From an uncultured Bacteroidia bacterium (lineage in GTDB: Bacteria > Bacteroidota > Bacteroidia > NS11-12g > UBA955): a stretch of 64,000 nt of DNA. The notes below the pieces were generated by a model. The model searched no databases, had not been told where the DNA came from, and saw only the letters and a program-made list of their open reading frames with translations. Numbering within the stretch: the first letter of the stretch is position 1; each line of letters opens with the position of its first letter. The stretch is from the NCBI GenBank assembly GCA_943788195.1, contig CALSPH010000001.1, forward strand, positions 123,673 through 187,672, given 5' to 3'. Positions 1 to 8,852 of the stretch are shown here, one piece after another. A program made the translations under genes and the position numbers.

Positions 1-2
1 AA

Positions 3-464
3 AGAATAATTAACAGCCTAGTAATAGCACTAATTGTCGTCAATCTAATTGCATTAGGTTTTGCATTCTTGGGTAAAAAAGAAAAACCTCATCAAAGAAG
101 AAAACCTCCGAAGCAAATAATTATTAAAAAATTAGACTTTGATAAAGAACAAGAAAAGCTTTATCAGCAATTGATTGACGAACATACACTGAAAATGGGA
201 GCATTTAGAAGTGAGATGGAACAAGCAAAAAATGGGCTTTATCAAAATTTGGCAAAAGAAACAATCTCAAAGGATAGTCTTATTGAAGCAATCAATAAAA
301 TCCAATATAAGATTGAAGCTCAGCATTACTTACACTTCCAAGAAATCAAAAACATCTGCAGGCCGGATCAAATAGATAAGTTCATTGAATTAAGCACCGA
401 ACTTGCGCGCTTGTTTAGTCCTGGACCACCACCGCATAAACAGGACAAAAGAAGCCATAATTGA
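3..464 (+). CDS. Spy/CpxP-like periplasmic protein, 5' end cut by window edge
   Basis: The listed ORF begins at a TTG (position 69), but the frame is open back to base 3 and that extra part encodes a hydrophobic segment (LVIALIVVNLIALGFAFLG), so the real start lies left of the window. The product is then a membrane-anchored protein with a basic stretch followed by a mostly helical, charged region of about 110 residues. This layout matches Spy/CpxP/CnrR-type periplasmic heavy-metal sensor or chaperone proteins, which in Bacteroidota often sit beside an ECF sigma factor gene; that neighbour would be outside the window. The C-terminus ends in a Pro/His-rich tail (PGPPPHKQDK). The family call rests on helical pattern and topology, not on a catalytic motif. 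Confidence 0.6.
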   Translation, partial: RIINSLVIALIVVNLIALGFAFLGKKEKPHQRRKPPKQIIIKKLDFDKEQEKLYQQLIDEHTLKMGAFRSEMEQAKNGLYQNLAKETISKDSLIEAINKIQYKIEAQHYLHFQEIKNICRPDQIDKFIELSTELARLFSPGPPPHKQDKRSHN

Positions 465-516
465 GTGTATCCTCCATTGGTAACCCAATTTTAAGTACAT
501 TTGAGCTCAGCTTCAA

Positions 517-906
517 ATGCCTATTACATTACGAACTTTCAGCAATTCAATGGATGCCCATTTATTAAAGGTCAGGCTGGAAAGTGAAGGAATTTGGTGT
601 GAAGTACAAAATGAAAATGCAACTGCATACGCACCAACACCTGAAGGTATAAAACTAGTTGTACTTGAAAAGGATATCGAAAAAGCACAACGCTTTATTG
701 ATCAATCAGCTCATCACCTCCAGGACAAAAAAGTAAAGCCACTGCAATGTCCGCATTGCAATTCCACACGATATGAAATTGGGCATCAATGGTTAAGAAA
801 AATCCCTATTTTACATATCCTTGTTAGAGCAATGCGGAATATATTATTAGGCAACTCAAGTATTGCATATCGTTGTAAAGATTGCAACTGCACATTTTCC
901 AAGTGA
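517..906 (+). CDS. DUF2007 domain protein with C-terminal zinc-ribbon-like cysteines
   Basis: The N-terminal ~65 residues show the DUF2007 (putative signal-transducing protein) pattern: a beta strand, a helix with SNSMDAHLLKVRLESEGI, then a strand and a second helix, resembling a small ferredoxin-like fold. The C-terminal half carries two Cys pairs, CPHC near residue 77 and CKDC near residue 121, spaced like a zinc ribbon. The function of DUF2007 proteins is not established; they are small cytoplasmic proteins thought to bind a ligand or partner. The gene stands alone, 52 bp after the Spy-like gene, and is followed by a strong hairpin shared with the convergent OmpA gene. Confidence 0.75.
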   Translation: MPITLRTFSNSMDAHLLKVRLESEGIWCEVQNENATAYAPTPEGIKLVVLEKDIEKAQRFIDQSAHHLQDKKVKPLQCPHCNSTRYEIGHQWLRKIPILHILVRAMRNILLGNSSIAYRCKDCNCTFSK

Positions 907-960
907 GCTTTTTATTTTAGCATAAAGACGAAGTCATTCTTGATAAATGTTTGATAAAAA

Positions 961-991
961 AAAGACCCTCTTGAAATTCAAGAGGGTCTTT
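961..991. terminator. Bidirectional rho-independent terminator
   Basis: A perfect 15-bp inverted repeat (AAAGACCCTCTTGAA with its complement) is separated by a single base and flanked by A-rich sequence on the left and T-rich sequence on the right. It lies between the convergent DUF2007 and OmpA genes, so it can terminate both. Confidence 0.9.
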
Positions 992-1012
992 CCATTTTAT
1001 ATTAAATACTGA

Positions 1013-2581
1013 TTAATACGTCAATTTAAAATCAACTCTTCTGTTTTTTGCTTTTCCAGCTCTTGAAGTATTACTAGCTATTGGTTGAGTTTCCCCATAT
1101 CCAATAGTTGACATTCTTTCTGCTGTTATGCCGTGAGTTGATAAGTATGCTTTAACCGCATCAGCTCTAAGTTTAGAAAGATCTAGATTTTTCGCATCGT
1201 CCCCATCACTGTCTGTATGACCTTCAATCGAAACCTTAGCGTCAGGATATTCATTCAATATCTCCGCTAGTTTATCTAAATCATCAAATGAAGATGCTTG
1301 AATTTTATCACTGGTTGTTTCAAAGAAAATTCCTTTAGCAGCAAGTGCTATTTTCTTTTTCACTTCTTCCTTAATAACTGGACAACCTTTATTTTCTTTC
1401 GGTCCAGGTGTTGTTTTACAAACGTCTTCGTTGTCATATACACCATCTTTATCCGTATCTGGGCAACCCTCGTGGTCTTTAGATCCAGCAAGTGTTGGAC
1501 ACTTATCTTCATCATCAAACACGCCATCATTATCGCTATCCGGTCTTGGACAACCATCTCTTTCCTTTAAACCAGGAACATCAGGACATTTATCTAAATT
1601 GTCATAAACTCCGTCACCATCTGTATCTGGGCATCCTTTTCCTTCAGCTGTACCTGCTTTATTAGGACATGCATCTTCAGTATCCTGAATTCCGTCACCA
1701 TCCGTATCTGGACAACCACCAAATTCAGCAACTCCTTTAAGATTAGGACATTTATCTTCCGTATCAACAATACCGTCACCATCTGTATCCAAATCGCAAC
1801 CCGTTGAATCAACTAAGTAACCTTCTCTGGTTTTCTTACACTTATCATATTTGTTAGGAATACCATCGTCATCAGAATCTTTCAATTTCTTGATACCAGA
1901 TCCACCACCAGCACCAGCACCAAAGTGATACACAACACCTAAACTGTGATACATAAATGCATCGCTGTTTTTGTTTCTTTTATGCACTCCGTTCGACCAA
2001 GGGAAACCATCAAATACATCATTAAAGGTATAATTAAACATGGTTTGCAAACGCACACTGAAGTTATCTGAAAGGTTAAAGTTAAAACCTCCACCGCCAG
2101 CAGCAATACTATTTAACGGTTCTGAATAATTGTCCGGAATATTTACAATTCGTGAAAAAATATTCACGCCTCCAAAGGTGGCCTGAAGATATGGTTGGAT
2201 TAAAGCATCCGAAGAAATCAGCATATCATTTGCTAATTTAATTCTTACACCAATTTGTCCATTGATTATTCTTGCTCGGAATCCATTGAACTTTTCGGGT
2301 GCGGGTAACCAATCTGTTTTCCCGTAGTATCCTAAATCTCCAATTCCAAAGTTAATAATGGCATCAATAGTTGGATTGATGTATCTGCCTAAAGAGACAC
2401 CCATACCCTGATAATTTGGGGTTTCAGCAAAGAAAAGTGCTGATCCCAGATCACCTTGATATTCCATAATTCCACCATTTAACTCAATCCCCCAATTATG
2501 CGCGTTATTCTGAGCAGAAATGCCCGCATGGATGAAGGTTGAAAGAAATAGAATAAATGTAATTCGTAGTAGTTTTTTCAT
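1013..2581 (-). CDS. OmpA-family outer membrane protein with thrombospondin type 3 repeats
   Basis: Outer-membrane protein that probably tethers the outer membrane to peptidoglycan. Starting at the second ATG (ORF residue 3) gives a classic signal peptide, MKKLLRITFILFLSTFIHAGISAQ; the ORF track starts two codons earlier. Residues ~25-230 form a beta-barrel-like domain. Residues ~236-402 hold about six calcium-binding TSP type 3 repeats (DTDGDGI..DxxDxCP pattern). The final ~105 residues are an OmpA C-terminal domain with the peptidoglycan-binding signature (SIEGHTDSDGD, later NRRVDF). The barrel-TSP3-OmpA order is common in Bacteroidota. Transcription is monocistronic, bounded by the hairpin at 961-991. 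Several listed ORFs inside it are frame shadows of the repeats. Confidence 0.93.
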   Translation of the reverse strand: MKKLLRITFILFLSTFIHAGISAQNNAHNWGIELNGGIMEYQGDLGSALFFAETPNYQGMGVSLGRYINPTIDAIINFGIGDLGYYGKTDWLPAPEKFNGFRARIINGQIGVRIKLANDMLISSDALIQPYLQATFGGVNIFSRIVNIPDNYSEPLNSIAAGGGGFNFNLSDNFSVRLQTMFNYTFNDVFDGFPWSNGVHKRNKNSDAFMYHSLGVVYHFGAGAGGGSGIKKLKDSDDDGIPNKYDKCKKTREGYLVDSTGCDLDTDGDGIVDTEDKCPNLKGVAEFGGCPDTDGDGIQDTEDACPNKAGTAEGKGCPDTDGDGVYDNLDKCPDVPGLKERDGCPRPDSDNDGVFDDEDKCPTLAGSKDHEGCPDTDKDGVYDNEDVCKTTPGPKENKGCPVIKEEVKKKIALAAKGIFFETTSDKIQASSFDDLDKLAEILNEYPDAKVSIEGHTDSDGDDAKNLDLSKLRADAVKAYLSTHGITAERMSTIGYGETQPIASNTSRAGKAKNRRVDFKLTY

Positions 2582-2621
2582 TATCATATATAAAAAGTAA
2601 TTTGTTTCATTGTAATCTTAG

Positions 2622-2629
2622 CAAACGTA
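2622..2629 (-). promoter_or_regulatory. Candidate -7 box for the OmpA gene
   Basis: On the minus strand the site reads TACGTTTG, matching the Bacteroidota -7 consensus TAnnTTTG, about 40 nt upstream of the OmpA start. A TTTG that could serve as the -33 element is 25 nt further upstream, somewhat far. Assigned from consensus only. Confidence 0.4.
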
Positions 2630-2728
2630 CATAATTTTTTTTATAAATACACGTCAAAATAAATTGTTTAAGAAGATAACAAATTGTACATCAACCACAG
2701 ACAAATGACATTAACAATGCGACTAGGA

Positions 2729-3178
2729 CTAGTTTACAACCGTTAAGAAACTTCCTGATAGGCTTGAGCGGTATTGCTTAATCGGAAATTGAGCTGGAGT
2801 CTTCACCACAAATCCCCCGAAATCAAAACGGCTATCACAGCATGTTTTAAACTGAATTGAATCATAATTCCCACATTTAAGCTGTAAGGTCAGTGTATCT
2901 ACAAAGAGTTTATTACAGGCCGTTAAGGGCTGATAACTACATGTGCGGTCAAACACGCGAATAGAACCGTCAAAGTCATGCACCACAAGCAATCCATGAT
3001 AGCCCCCCGGTTCATAAAAAAAAGACCCTGGAATGTCCAAAAAGGGTGCTTTGAGCGCTAAATTAATGGTCGTATTTACTGGAACCTCGGGAATGGGGTC
3101 CAAATTGGTGTTCTTATCTCGTCTGCACTGAGGAAAACAAAGAATCAATAGTACTATATACCCAATCCTATGCTTCAT
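2729..3178 (-). CDS. Rieske-fold-like lipoprotein lacking the histidine ligands
   Basis: The listed ORF starts at 3223, inside the upstream gene; the ATG at 3178 gives a lipoprotein-type signal (MKHRIGYIVLLILCFPQC) and overlaps the 3-hydroxyacyl-CoA dehydrogenase stop by 11 bp. The mature part resembles Bacteroidota Rieske-like proteins: strands around GGYHGLLVVHDFDG, then FDRTCSYQP, a middle Cys, LKCGNYDS, and CCDSRFDFGG followed by PAQFPIKQY. In a true Rieske centre the ligands are CxH and CxxH; here the positions read CSY and CCDS, so both histidines are absent and a 2Fe-2S cluster is unlikely. It is the last gene of a seven-gene minus-strand run. Role unknown; the Rieske assignment is by pattern. 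Confidence 0.6.
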   Translation of the reverse strand: MKHRIGYIVLLILCFPQCRRDKNTNLDPIPEVPVNTTINLALKAPFLDIPGSFFYEPGGYHGLLVVHDFDGSIRVFDRTCSYQPLTACNKLFVDTLTLQLKCGNYDSIQFKTCCDSRFDFGGFVVKTPAQFPIKQYRSSLSGSFLTVVN

Positions 3179-4019
3179 AGTCATAAAATCCTTTACCTGA
3201 TTTTCTACCCCAAAATCCAGCATCTACTTTTTGTTGTTGAATTCTAGATGGACGGAATTTTTCGTCATAATTAAATAAGGCGTACATACTCTGTGTAACT
3301 TTCAGGTTAGTCTCAACCCCTATGAGATCCATTAATTGAAAAGCTCCCATTCTAAATCCGGATGAGCGCATCAAATCATCAATATCCGCATGAGTGGCTA
3401 CATTATCCTCAAGCACTTTGAGTGACTCTACATAGAAGTGCCTTGCAACCCGGTTCACAATAAAACCTGGGGCATCTTTCGCAACAATGGGTGTTTTACC
3501 TACAGATTTAACAAATTCTACCCCCCAATCTTTTAGCTCTACTGGGGTGTGGGCTCCTTGAATCACTTCAACAAGTTTCATTATATGAGCTGGATTAAAG
3601 AAATGGATCCCTACCACTTGTTTCGGGCTTTTTACAGCGGCCGAAATTTTGGTGATTGGAATGGATGATGTGTTTGTGGCTAATATTATATCTGGATTTT
3701 GATCCAGTAGCGTATTGAATAAACTTGCCTTTATCTCTAATTTCTCAATTACTGCCTCAATCACCAAATCTCCCTTCAAGTTTGCTACTTCAATTTCATA
3801 TTGAATATTTGCTATAGCAGTTTCTTTGATTTCCTCGGTAGCTTTACCAATCTGAATCGCCTTATTCAAATTCTTCTCAATGCTAGCCTTACCTTTATCT
3901 AAGCCAGATTGGCTAATATCATACAAAGTGACTTTGTATCCATGCATTGCACAAACCTGTGCAATACCTGCACCCATTACTCCGGCACCTGCTACTATTA
4001 TTTTTTCAACTTGCTTCAT
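3168..4019 (-). CDS. 3-hydroxyacyl-CoA (3-hydroxybutyryl-CoA) dehydrogenase
   Basis: NAD-dependent oxidation of (S)-3-hydroxyacyl-CoA to 3-oxoacyl-CoA, in beta-oxidation, butanoate or related CoA pathways; cytoplasmic. The N-terminus carries the Rossmann motif GAGVMGAGIAQ (residues ~8-18). The catalytic His-Glu pair is in GIHFFNP and MKLVEVI, and the C-terminal dimerisation domain begins near DAPGFIVNRV. At 283 residues it is the normal single-domain length of the Hbd/PaaH group; which substrate chain length it prefers cannot be told. It lies 3 bp after the EnvC-like gene and is probably co-transcribed. A glutaryl-CoA dehydrogenase-like gene at 35 kb could feed the same CoA metabolism, but the two are not linked. 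Confidence 0.92.
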   Translation of the reverse strand: MKQVEKIIVAGAGVMGAGIAQVCAMHGYKVTLYDISQSGLDKGKASIEKNLNKAIQIGKATEEIKETAIANIQYEIEVANLKGDLVIEAVIEKLEIKASLFNTLLDQNPDIILATNTSSIPITKISAAVKSPKQVVGIHFFNPAHIMKLVEVIQGAHTPVELKDWGVEFVKSVGKTPIVAKDAPGFIVNRVARHFYVESLKVLEDNVATHADIDDLMRSSGFRMGAFQLMDLIGVETNLKVTQSMYALFNYDEKFRPSRIQQQKVDAGFWGRKSGKGFYDYEA

Positions 4020-4022
4020 AAC

Positions 4023-5399
4023 TTATTTACGTATAATCCAATAGGCTGGATTCTGTTTAGTTTGATTGTGCCACAATTCAAAATGAAGTTCCGTAGCGTT
4101 ATTCTCCCCTGTATATATTTTCCCTAAACTTTGTTTCAAAGTCACCTTATCACCCGTTTTTACAAACACATTTGACAGTTTAGCATAAACTGTAAAATAA
4201 TCCCCATGACTCACCATAACCATATTTTGCATCCCTGGAATTTCCATCACGGCCACAACAGTTCCTGGAAATACAACTCTAGCAACGGTGCCTGAGGTAG
4301 ATAATATATTAACACCATTGTTATTTACACTAACGCCAGAGATAGTTGGGTGGGCGTGTGTGCCGTACTTCTCAGAAATAAAGCCATTGCTAGTTGGCCA
4401 AGGCAATTTCCCTTTATTTGCCAGAAAATTAGCCGTATTTACCTTATCTACGCTAGGTGTTTCAATCACTTTTTCTTTTGGAACCGCAGGTTTGGCTCCT
4501 GTAGCTTTTTGTTTTTTAAGTGCTGCTTTAGCACGATTTAATTTGTCTCTTGCAGTTTTCGTATTGACCCATTGGTTTAATGCTTTCTCATAATAAGTGA
4601 CGGCAGATTCGTAATCCCCTTTGTTGAAACTCTTGTCACCCAGATTTATGTATTTATCATATGCCTTTCTTTTACGCGCTTTCTCCAATTCAATGCGAAT
4701 CAATCGCTCAATCTCCCGATCCAGTTTTGCTTTGGCTGCCTTTTGCGCCTTCAGCTTTCTACGTAAGTCTTTCTCTTTCCCAGCTAATACATTTACTGTC
4801 TTCTGCTGTATTTGCTTGTCTTGCTCTAGTTTCTGTTTCTCCGTTTCTTTATCACCTATAATTAATTCCTTTTCTTGCTTTAAACCCGTTAAAACAACTA
4901 TACCCTCTTCAACTTCCCTTTTATCGTTTTCAATATCCAGTACAATTTGCTTTTGATATTGGGTTATTTTCTGCAAATACCTGAAACGTTGGAACAGTTG
5001 GTTGAAACTGGTTGAAGAAAAGATAAAATGCCAATTATTGCCCGTACTATTCTTTAAACGATATGTATTGGCTACCGATTTGGCATATTTATCTTTTTGG
5101 TTAATTAAATGAATCTTTATCCCTTTCAACTGTTGTTGTTTTAAGAACTCATCCTTTTGAACCCCTGTCAATTCATTAGCAAGTCCATCCAAAATTTCCT
5201 CACGTACTTTAATCAAATTGTTGATAGACCTCAATTCTTTTAAGGTTACATTTTTCTTACTTCTGGTTTGTCTTAAAATTCGATTGGTTTCTCTTATTTC
5301 AGCTAATTTAGCATTGCGTTGGCGTTCCAATTTTTTTCGATCCGTTGCCCAAGCAGCAGTTACAATGAACGCAAGAAACAAAATGATTACTTTTTTCAT
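4023..5399 (-). CDS. EnvC-like murein hydrolase activator (coiled coil, TPR, degenerate LytM/M23)
   Basis: Periplasmic protein expected to regulate cell-wall amidases during division. A signal peptide (MKKVIILFLAFIVTAAWA) is followed by a long charged coiled coil (residues ~20-245), as in EnvC. A TPR-like pair of helices (KSFNKGDYESAVTYYEKAL, ~255-275) and a Lys/Ala linker follow, then a LytM/M23 domain (~330-458). The domain lacks the metal-binding residues of active M23 peptidases: the HxxxD position reads NNNGVNI, and the first His of HxH is replaced in ATELHFELW. That is the hallmark of activators rather than enzymes. EnvC works through FtsEX; an ftsX gene is present at 12.9 kb. The internal TPR is unusual for EnvC. 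Confidence 0.85.
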   Translation of the reverse strand: MKKVIILFLAFIVTAAWATDRKKLERQRNAKLAEIRETNRILRQTRSKKNVTLKELRSINNLIKVREEILDGLANELTGVQKDEFLKQQQLKGIKIHLINQKDKYAKSVANTYRLKNSTGNNWHFIFSSTSFNQLFQRFRYLQKITQYQKQIVLDIENDKREVEEGIVVLTGLKQEKELIIGDKETEKQKLEQDKQIQQKTVNVLAGKEKDLRRKLKAQKAAKAKLDREIERLIRIELEKARKRKAYDKYINLGDKSFNKGDYESAVTYYEKALNQWVNTKTARDKLNRAKAALKKQKATGAKPAVPKEKVIETPSVDKVNTANFLANKGKLPWPTSNGFISEKYGTHAHPTISGVSVNNNGVNILSTSGTVARVVFPGTVVAVMEIPGMQNMVMVSHGDYFTVYAKLSNVFVKTGDKVTLKQSLGKIYTGENNATELHFELWHNQTKQNPAYWIIRK

Positions 5400-5402
5400 A
5401 CA

Positions 5403-6170
5403 CTAAATTCTTTTATAGGATGCTGGTATACGTGTGGGCAATGGACCAAAGGCTTCCAAATTCATATTACTTAATCGAATCTTTCCTTTAAAATTTTTCA
5501 GCCCATCTTTTGCTTTTAACTCAATTAACCCTGGAACAAATGCGCTGTCTACTTGCTCATAAGAAGAATATGAAAATCGGATGTTTTTTCCCGTTTTTTC
5601 CCCTCTAAAATAGCTATTCACAAGGTGATAATCAAAACTATCCAATTTAACTTTGTAAATGGATTTGGCCACAATCCGTTCTAAATAATAAAGCGCAGAA
5701 TCTTGGTTCAATTCATACAATGAATCAACCGGCAACAATAAATTGCCAAGTAGCAGACTCTGTGTGCTTTTTAAGGTAAGTTCTGCACCAACATAATTCC
5801 CAGCTTCATTCCAGCTAAGCTTCGAATATGACTTATCTAGTTTGTTTAAGACGGTAATGCTATCTTGATGCATGAAAATCCGTGCACCTTCTAAACCAAA
5901 TAATCCCACAGAAATCCAGATTACGGAATCCTTCTCCATTTTAATAACTGCATCCACTGACTTGCTTAATCCAGCTCCTTCAATATCAACTTTTGCCTTG
6001 GCAGAGTAAAACTGCCAGTCTGATATCGAAGCGCTTAATGCATCCATAGTAGACAATTTTTTGAAGGCTCTAGTGTCATTTGAGTTTTTTCTTGACTTGC
6101 AAGCAGATATGAAAACAGAAACGATTAGAATCCATAGAACCTTATACTGCCATTTAATTTGATATTTCAT
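5403..6170 (-). CDS. DUF4292 family lipoprotein
   Basis: A lipoprotein signal with lipobox VFISAC (Cys near residue 24) precedes a ~230-residue beta-rich domain. Repeated antiparallel strands, such as YSAKAKVDIEGAGLSKSVDAVIKM and VIWISVGLFGLEGARIFMH, recall the LolA/LolB-type half-barrel that DUF4292 proteins are thought to adopt. In Bacteroidota this family sits between a TPR lipoprotein and an EnvC-like LytM gene, exactly as here: its start overlaps the TPR gene's stop by 4 bp and it ends 3 bp before EnvC. A role in outer-membrane lipoprotein or cell-wall traffic is an inference from fold and context. Confidence 0.85.
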   Translation of the reverse strand: MKYQIKWQYKVLWILIVSVFISACKSRKNSNDTRAFKKLSTMDALSASISDWQFYSAKAKVDIEGAGLSKSVDAVIKMEKDSVIWISVGLFGLEGARIFMHQDSITVLNKLDKSYSKLSWNEAGNYVGAELTLKSTQSLLLGNLLLPVDSLYELNQDSALYYLERIVAKSIYKVKLDSFDYHLVNSYFRGEKTGKNIRFSYSSYEQVDSAFVPGLIELKAKDGLKNFKGKIRLSNMNLEAFGPLPTRIPASYKRI

Positions 6171-7834
6171 TTGCTGAATATGAGTTCTTTATAAAATGAG
6201 TTATTCGGAAACGTTTTAATCATACGAGATTTTAATGTTTCAAATTCTTCAGATGCCCCAGCTTTTCTTGCCTTAAACATGTGCGCTTCTACGATGCGAC
6301 TATTACCTTTATTCAATCCCTCCAATATATTCCAAGCATTAGATGAATAATCATCGGCAGAAATTAGTGCATATAATTGATTCATATATTCCGATTGTAA
6401 AGTCTTTAATTCCTGTTTCGTTTCTTCTATAAAAAACCCGCTGACCATTGAAATATAACATAGCTGCTCATTTACAGCATGGTCGAAACCTTTATTTGCC
6501 CAAGCCATTTTCAACTCCTCATTTACATTAATCTGTTTGCCCAAATAAAAATTCGATTGAGCCTGCAACACATGCGACTTACATCTTTCATCTTTAGTTA
6601 TGGCATAGGTTAAACCTTGATTTGCATAACTGTAGGCATCCGCAAAACTTCCCTGAGCCATTAAATTTTTAGCATGAAGGTGGTAATAGGAGACTATACT
6701 TGGATGCGTTTCAACCAAATTTAACGAAACAATGGCAGCTGCTACATATTTCCCTTGATTATATAACATATTCGACCATGCGATGGCTAATTTTTCATCG
6801 GATGGATTGGTTTTATATTTTGCTTCAAGGTTTTTGGATTCATCCACCTGCGCTCCAAATTGTTTTAAATAGAAATTAACATATGTTTGAGCTGCAGGGT
6901 CTTGTGCTGCAATGATTCGCATCGGTTCAAGAATAGCCGTATCTCTAATTTCAACACTTTCTACCAAATAACGTGTTTTAAGATTTGGGGCCAACATAGT
7001 ATCCATAGCTATTTTACGTAGTTGGATGATGTAATTAGGCCAATCCTTTTGAATGCTGTTAATCCGTGATTTAATGAGATAAGTATAACCGGGTTGATTC
7101 AATTTAGGTGCTAAAATATCGAGTTCAGCTTTCGCCTGACCATATTTTGCCTCATCAATTAACCCATTTACATACTTCTTTCTGTATCCAATATCGTTAG
7201 GGTATTTCTTTACCAATTTGGCCCAATTCTCGATTTTCCCCGGCCCATTATCTTGCAAGTCATAGAGATAATCAAACATCATCGCAGTTTGGTAAGAAAA
7301 GCCAAATTGTTGCTCAAATCTATTAAGTATTCGCTCAGCATCTGTAAATAGCCTTGCCTTTTCATAATAAAAAACAGTTCGTTTATAATGCATCCGTATC
7401 TTTGGGAAACTATCCATAATAGACTCAGATATTTTCGCGGCCTCCGATGAATTGCCAATACGGTAAATAATCTCAGCTTGTTGTTCCTTATAAAACGGAT
7501 TGTTGGGGTCACCAGAGAGTGCAATTTTGGACATTTTTATTGCCTCATTTGCGTTGTCATTACCTATTGCCATACGAGCCAGTTCATAGGCGCAGGCTGC
7601 ACAAGTTGCATCTTTTTCAAGGACACTCTCAAAAATAGATTTAGCTTTGGTCTTATTGCCAAGTATTTGCTCTTTTTTAGCCTCTATAAAGGCCGCTTTA
7701 AGCATTCGAGTTGAGCGTAGATTCTGTCCTGCTTCATGCGTGTGCCCATTATCTTTTGCCAAATTCTTTTTTGCTTTGCACGCAAAAAGCAACAAAGAAG
7801 ATAAACAAATGATATAGACAATTCTTCGATTCAA
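6167..7834 (-). CDS. Tetratricopeptide-repeat lipoprotein
   Basis: A lipoprotein signal (SSLLLFAC, Cys near residue 19) is followed by a helical protein of ~535 residues with repeated TPR-like units. These include AKSIFESVLEKDATCAACAYELARMA, ANEAIKMSKIALSGDPNNP and, later, KYVAAAIVSLNLVETHPSI with SFADAYSYANQGL. TPR proteins act as docking scaffolds; the lipid anchor would place it at a membrane surface facing the periplasm. It abuts the nucleotidyltransferase stop and overlaps the DUF4292 start by 4 bp, so the three are probably translationally coupled. No enzymatic motif is visible. Confidence 0.8.
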   Translation of the reverse strand: MNRRIVYIICLSSLLLFACKAKKNLAKDNGHTHEAGQNLRSTRMLKAAFIEAKKEQILGNKTKAKSIFESVLEKDATCAACAYELARMAIGNDNANEAIKMSKIALSGDPNNPFYKEQQAEIIYRIGNSSEAAKISESIMDSFPKIRMHYKRTVFYYEKARLFTDAERILNRFEQQFGFSYQTAMMFDYLYDLQDNGPGKIENWAKLVKKYPNDIGYRKKYVNGLIDEAKYGQAKAELDILAPKLNQPGYTYLIKSRINSIQKDWPNYIIQLRKIAMDTMLAPNLKTRYLVESVEIRDTAILEPMRIIAAQDPAAQTYVNFYLKQFGAQVDESKNLEAKYKTNPSDEKLAIAWSNMLYNQGKYVAAAIVSLNLVETHPSIVSYYHLHAKNLMAQGSFADAYSYANQGLTYAITKDERCKSHVLQAQSNFYLGKQINVNEELKMAWANKGFDHAVNEQLCYISMVSGFFIEETKQELKTLQSEYMNQLYALISADDYSSNAWNILEGLNKGNSRIVEAHMFKARKAGASEEFETLKSRMIKTFPNNSFYKELIFSK

Positions 7835-8848
7835 TTAGGTCTTAATGTTTGTACTGTAGTCACTTATACTCAGTTCTCTGGCCGAGCCATCCCAGGTAAC
7901 TTCATTGCCAATCATAGAATTTGTAAACTCAGCTTTCTTGATTTTGCATTTTTCCATGATTATACTGTTACTTATCTTACTATCTTCAATTACCGTACCT
8001 TTTCCTATACTAACGTGTGGACCTATAGTAGAATTGTTTATCGTTACCCCTTCAGCGATAAAACATGGCTCAATGATGGTGCATTGATCTCCCAAAGACT
8101 GTTGTGTCTTAAAGGCTACTGCATTGTGTTCTATTACTCGTTGATTAGTGTAAACGGTTGCATTTTTGTTTCCACAATCCATCCATTCTTTCACTGCACC
8201 CGGCTTAAATTGTGCCCCATCTTGTTTTAGGGATTCCAGCGCATTGGTTAGTTGATACTCCCCTTTTTCTCGTATGTCATTATCCAGCAAATACTGTAAA
8301 GCTGCTCGCAATTTCTGTCCATCCGTAAAGTGATATATACCAATAATGGCCAAATCACTTACAAACTCGGTTGGTTTTTCTACGAAATCTGTAATAACGT
8401 TTGATTCATTTAATTTAACCACACCAAAGCTGCTGGGGTTCTCAACTTTATGAACCCAAATGGTACCATCTAATGAGCTGTCCAATTCAAAATCGGCTAC
8501 AAAAAGAGTATCAGAAAAGGCGACAATCACTTCTCCTTCTAAATAATCTTTCGCACACATTACTGCATGTCCTGTGCCTAAGGGATCTACCTGTGGGCAG
8601 ATATGCCCTTTTGCACCTAAGCGTTTGGCGATTCCCAAGAGGTTTTCATTAATTTCATCTGTAAAGTCCCCTGTTACAAATGCAATATGGTTAATGGGCT
8701 TATTACACACTTTTGCAATATCCTCACAAAGCCGCTCTACTATAGGCTTTCCAGCAATTGGTATAAGTGGTTTAGCGGTTGTTAAGGTGTGAGGGCGCAT
8801 TCTTTTGCCCATGCCTGCCATGGGTACAATTATATTTATTCCGTTCAT
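7835..8848 (-). CDS. Sugar-phosphate nucleotidyltransferase with left-handed beta-helix
   Basis: Catalyses NTP + sugar-1-phosphate to NDP-sugar + PPi; cytoplasmic. The ATG at 8848 is preferred over the ORF-track start at 8887 because it puts the nucleotide-binding motif AGMGKRMRPHTLTTAKP at the N-terminus (residues ~10-26) and leaves 4 bp to the dut stop. Residues 1-230 are the GT-A-like pyrophosphorylase domain (FSDTLFVADFE carries the metal-binding Asp region, then EKPTEF). Residues ~250-320 contain hexapeptide repeats (AEGVTINNSTIGPHVSIG) of a left-handed beta-helix. The exact sugar cannot be assigned; UDP-GlcNAc or glucose-1-phosphate types are possible. It is part of the dut-to-Rieske-like run. 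Confidence 0.85.
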   Translation of the reverse strand: MNGINIIVPMAGMGKRMRPHTLTTAKPLIPIAGKPIVERLCEDIAKVCNKPINHIAFVTGDFTDEINENLLGIAKRLGAKGHICPQVDPLGTGHAVMCAKDYLEGEVIVAFSDTLFVADFELDSSLDGTIWVHKVENPSSFGVVKLNESNVITDFVEKPTEFVSDLAIIGIYHFTDGQKLRAALQYLLDNDIREKGEYQLTNALESLKQDGAQFKPGAVKEWMDCGNKNATVYTNQRVIEHNAVAFKTQQSLGDQCTIIEPCFIAEGVTINNSTIGPHVSIGKGTVIEDSKISNSIIMEKCKIKKAEFTNSMIGNEVTWDGSARELSISDYSTNIKT

Positions 8849-8852
8849 GTTG

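Noticed and set aside
1380-1890. Unexplained DNA repeats in the OmpA gene
   Set aside because: They encode the thrombospondin type 3 calcium-binding repeats and need no separate explanation.
4621-4956. 111-aa plus-strand ORF
   Set aside because: Antisense to the EnvC-like coiled coil; Phe/Ser-rich composition is the reverse reading of Lys/Glu codons.
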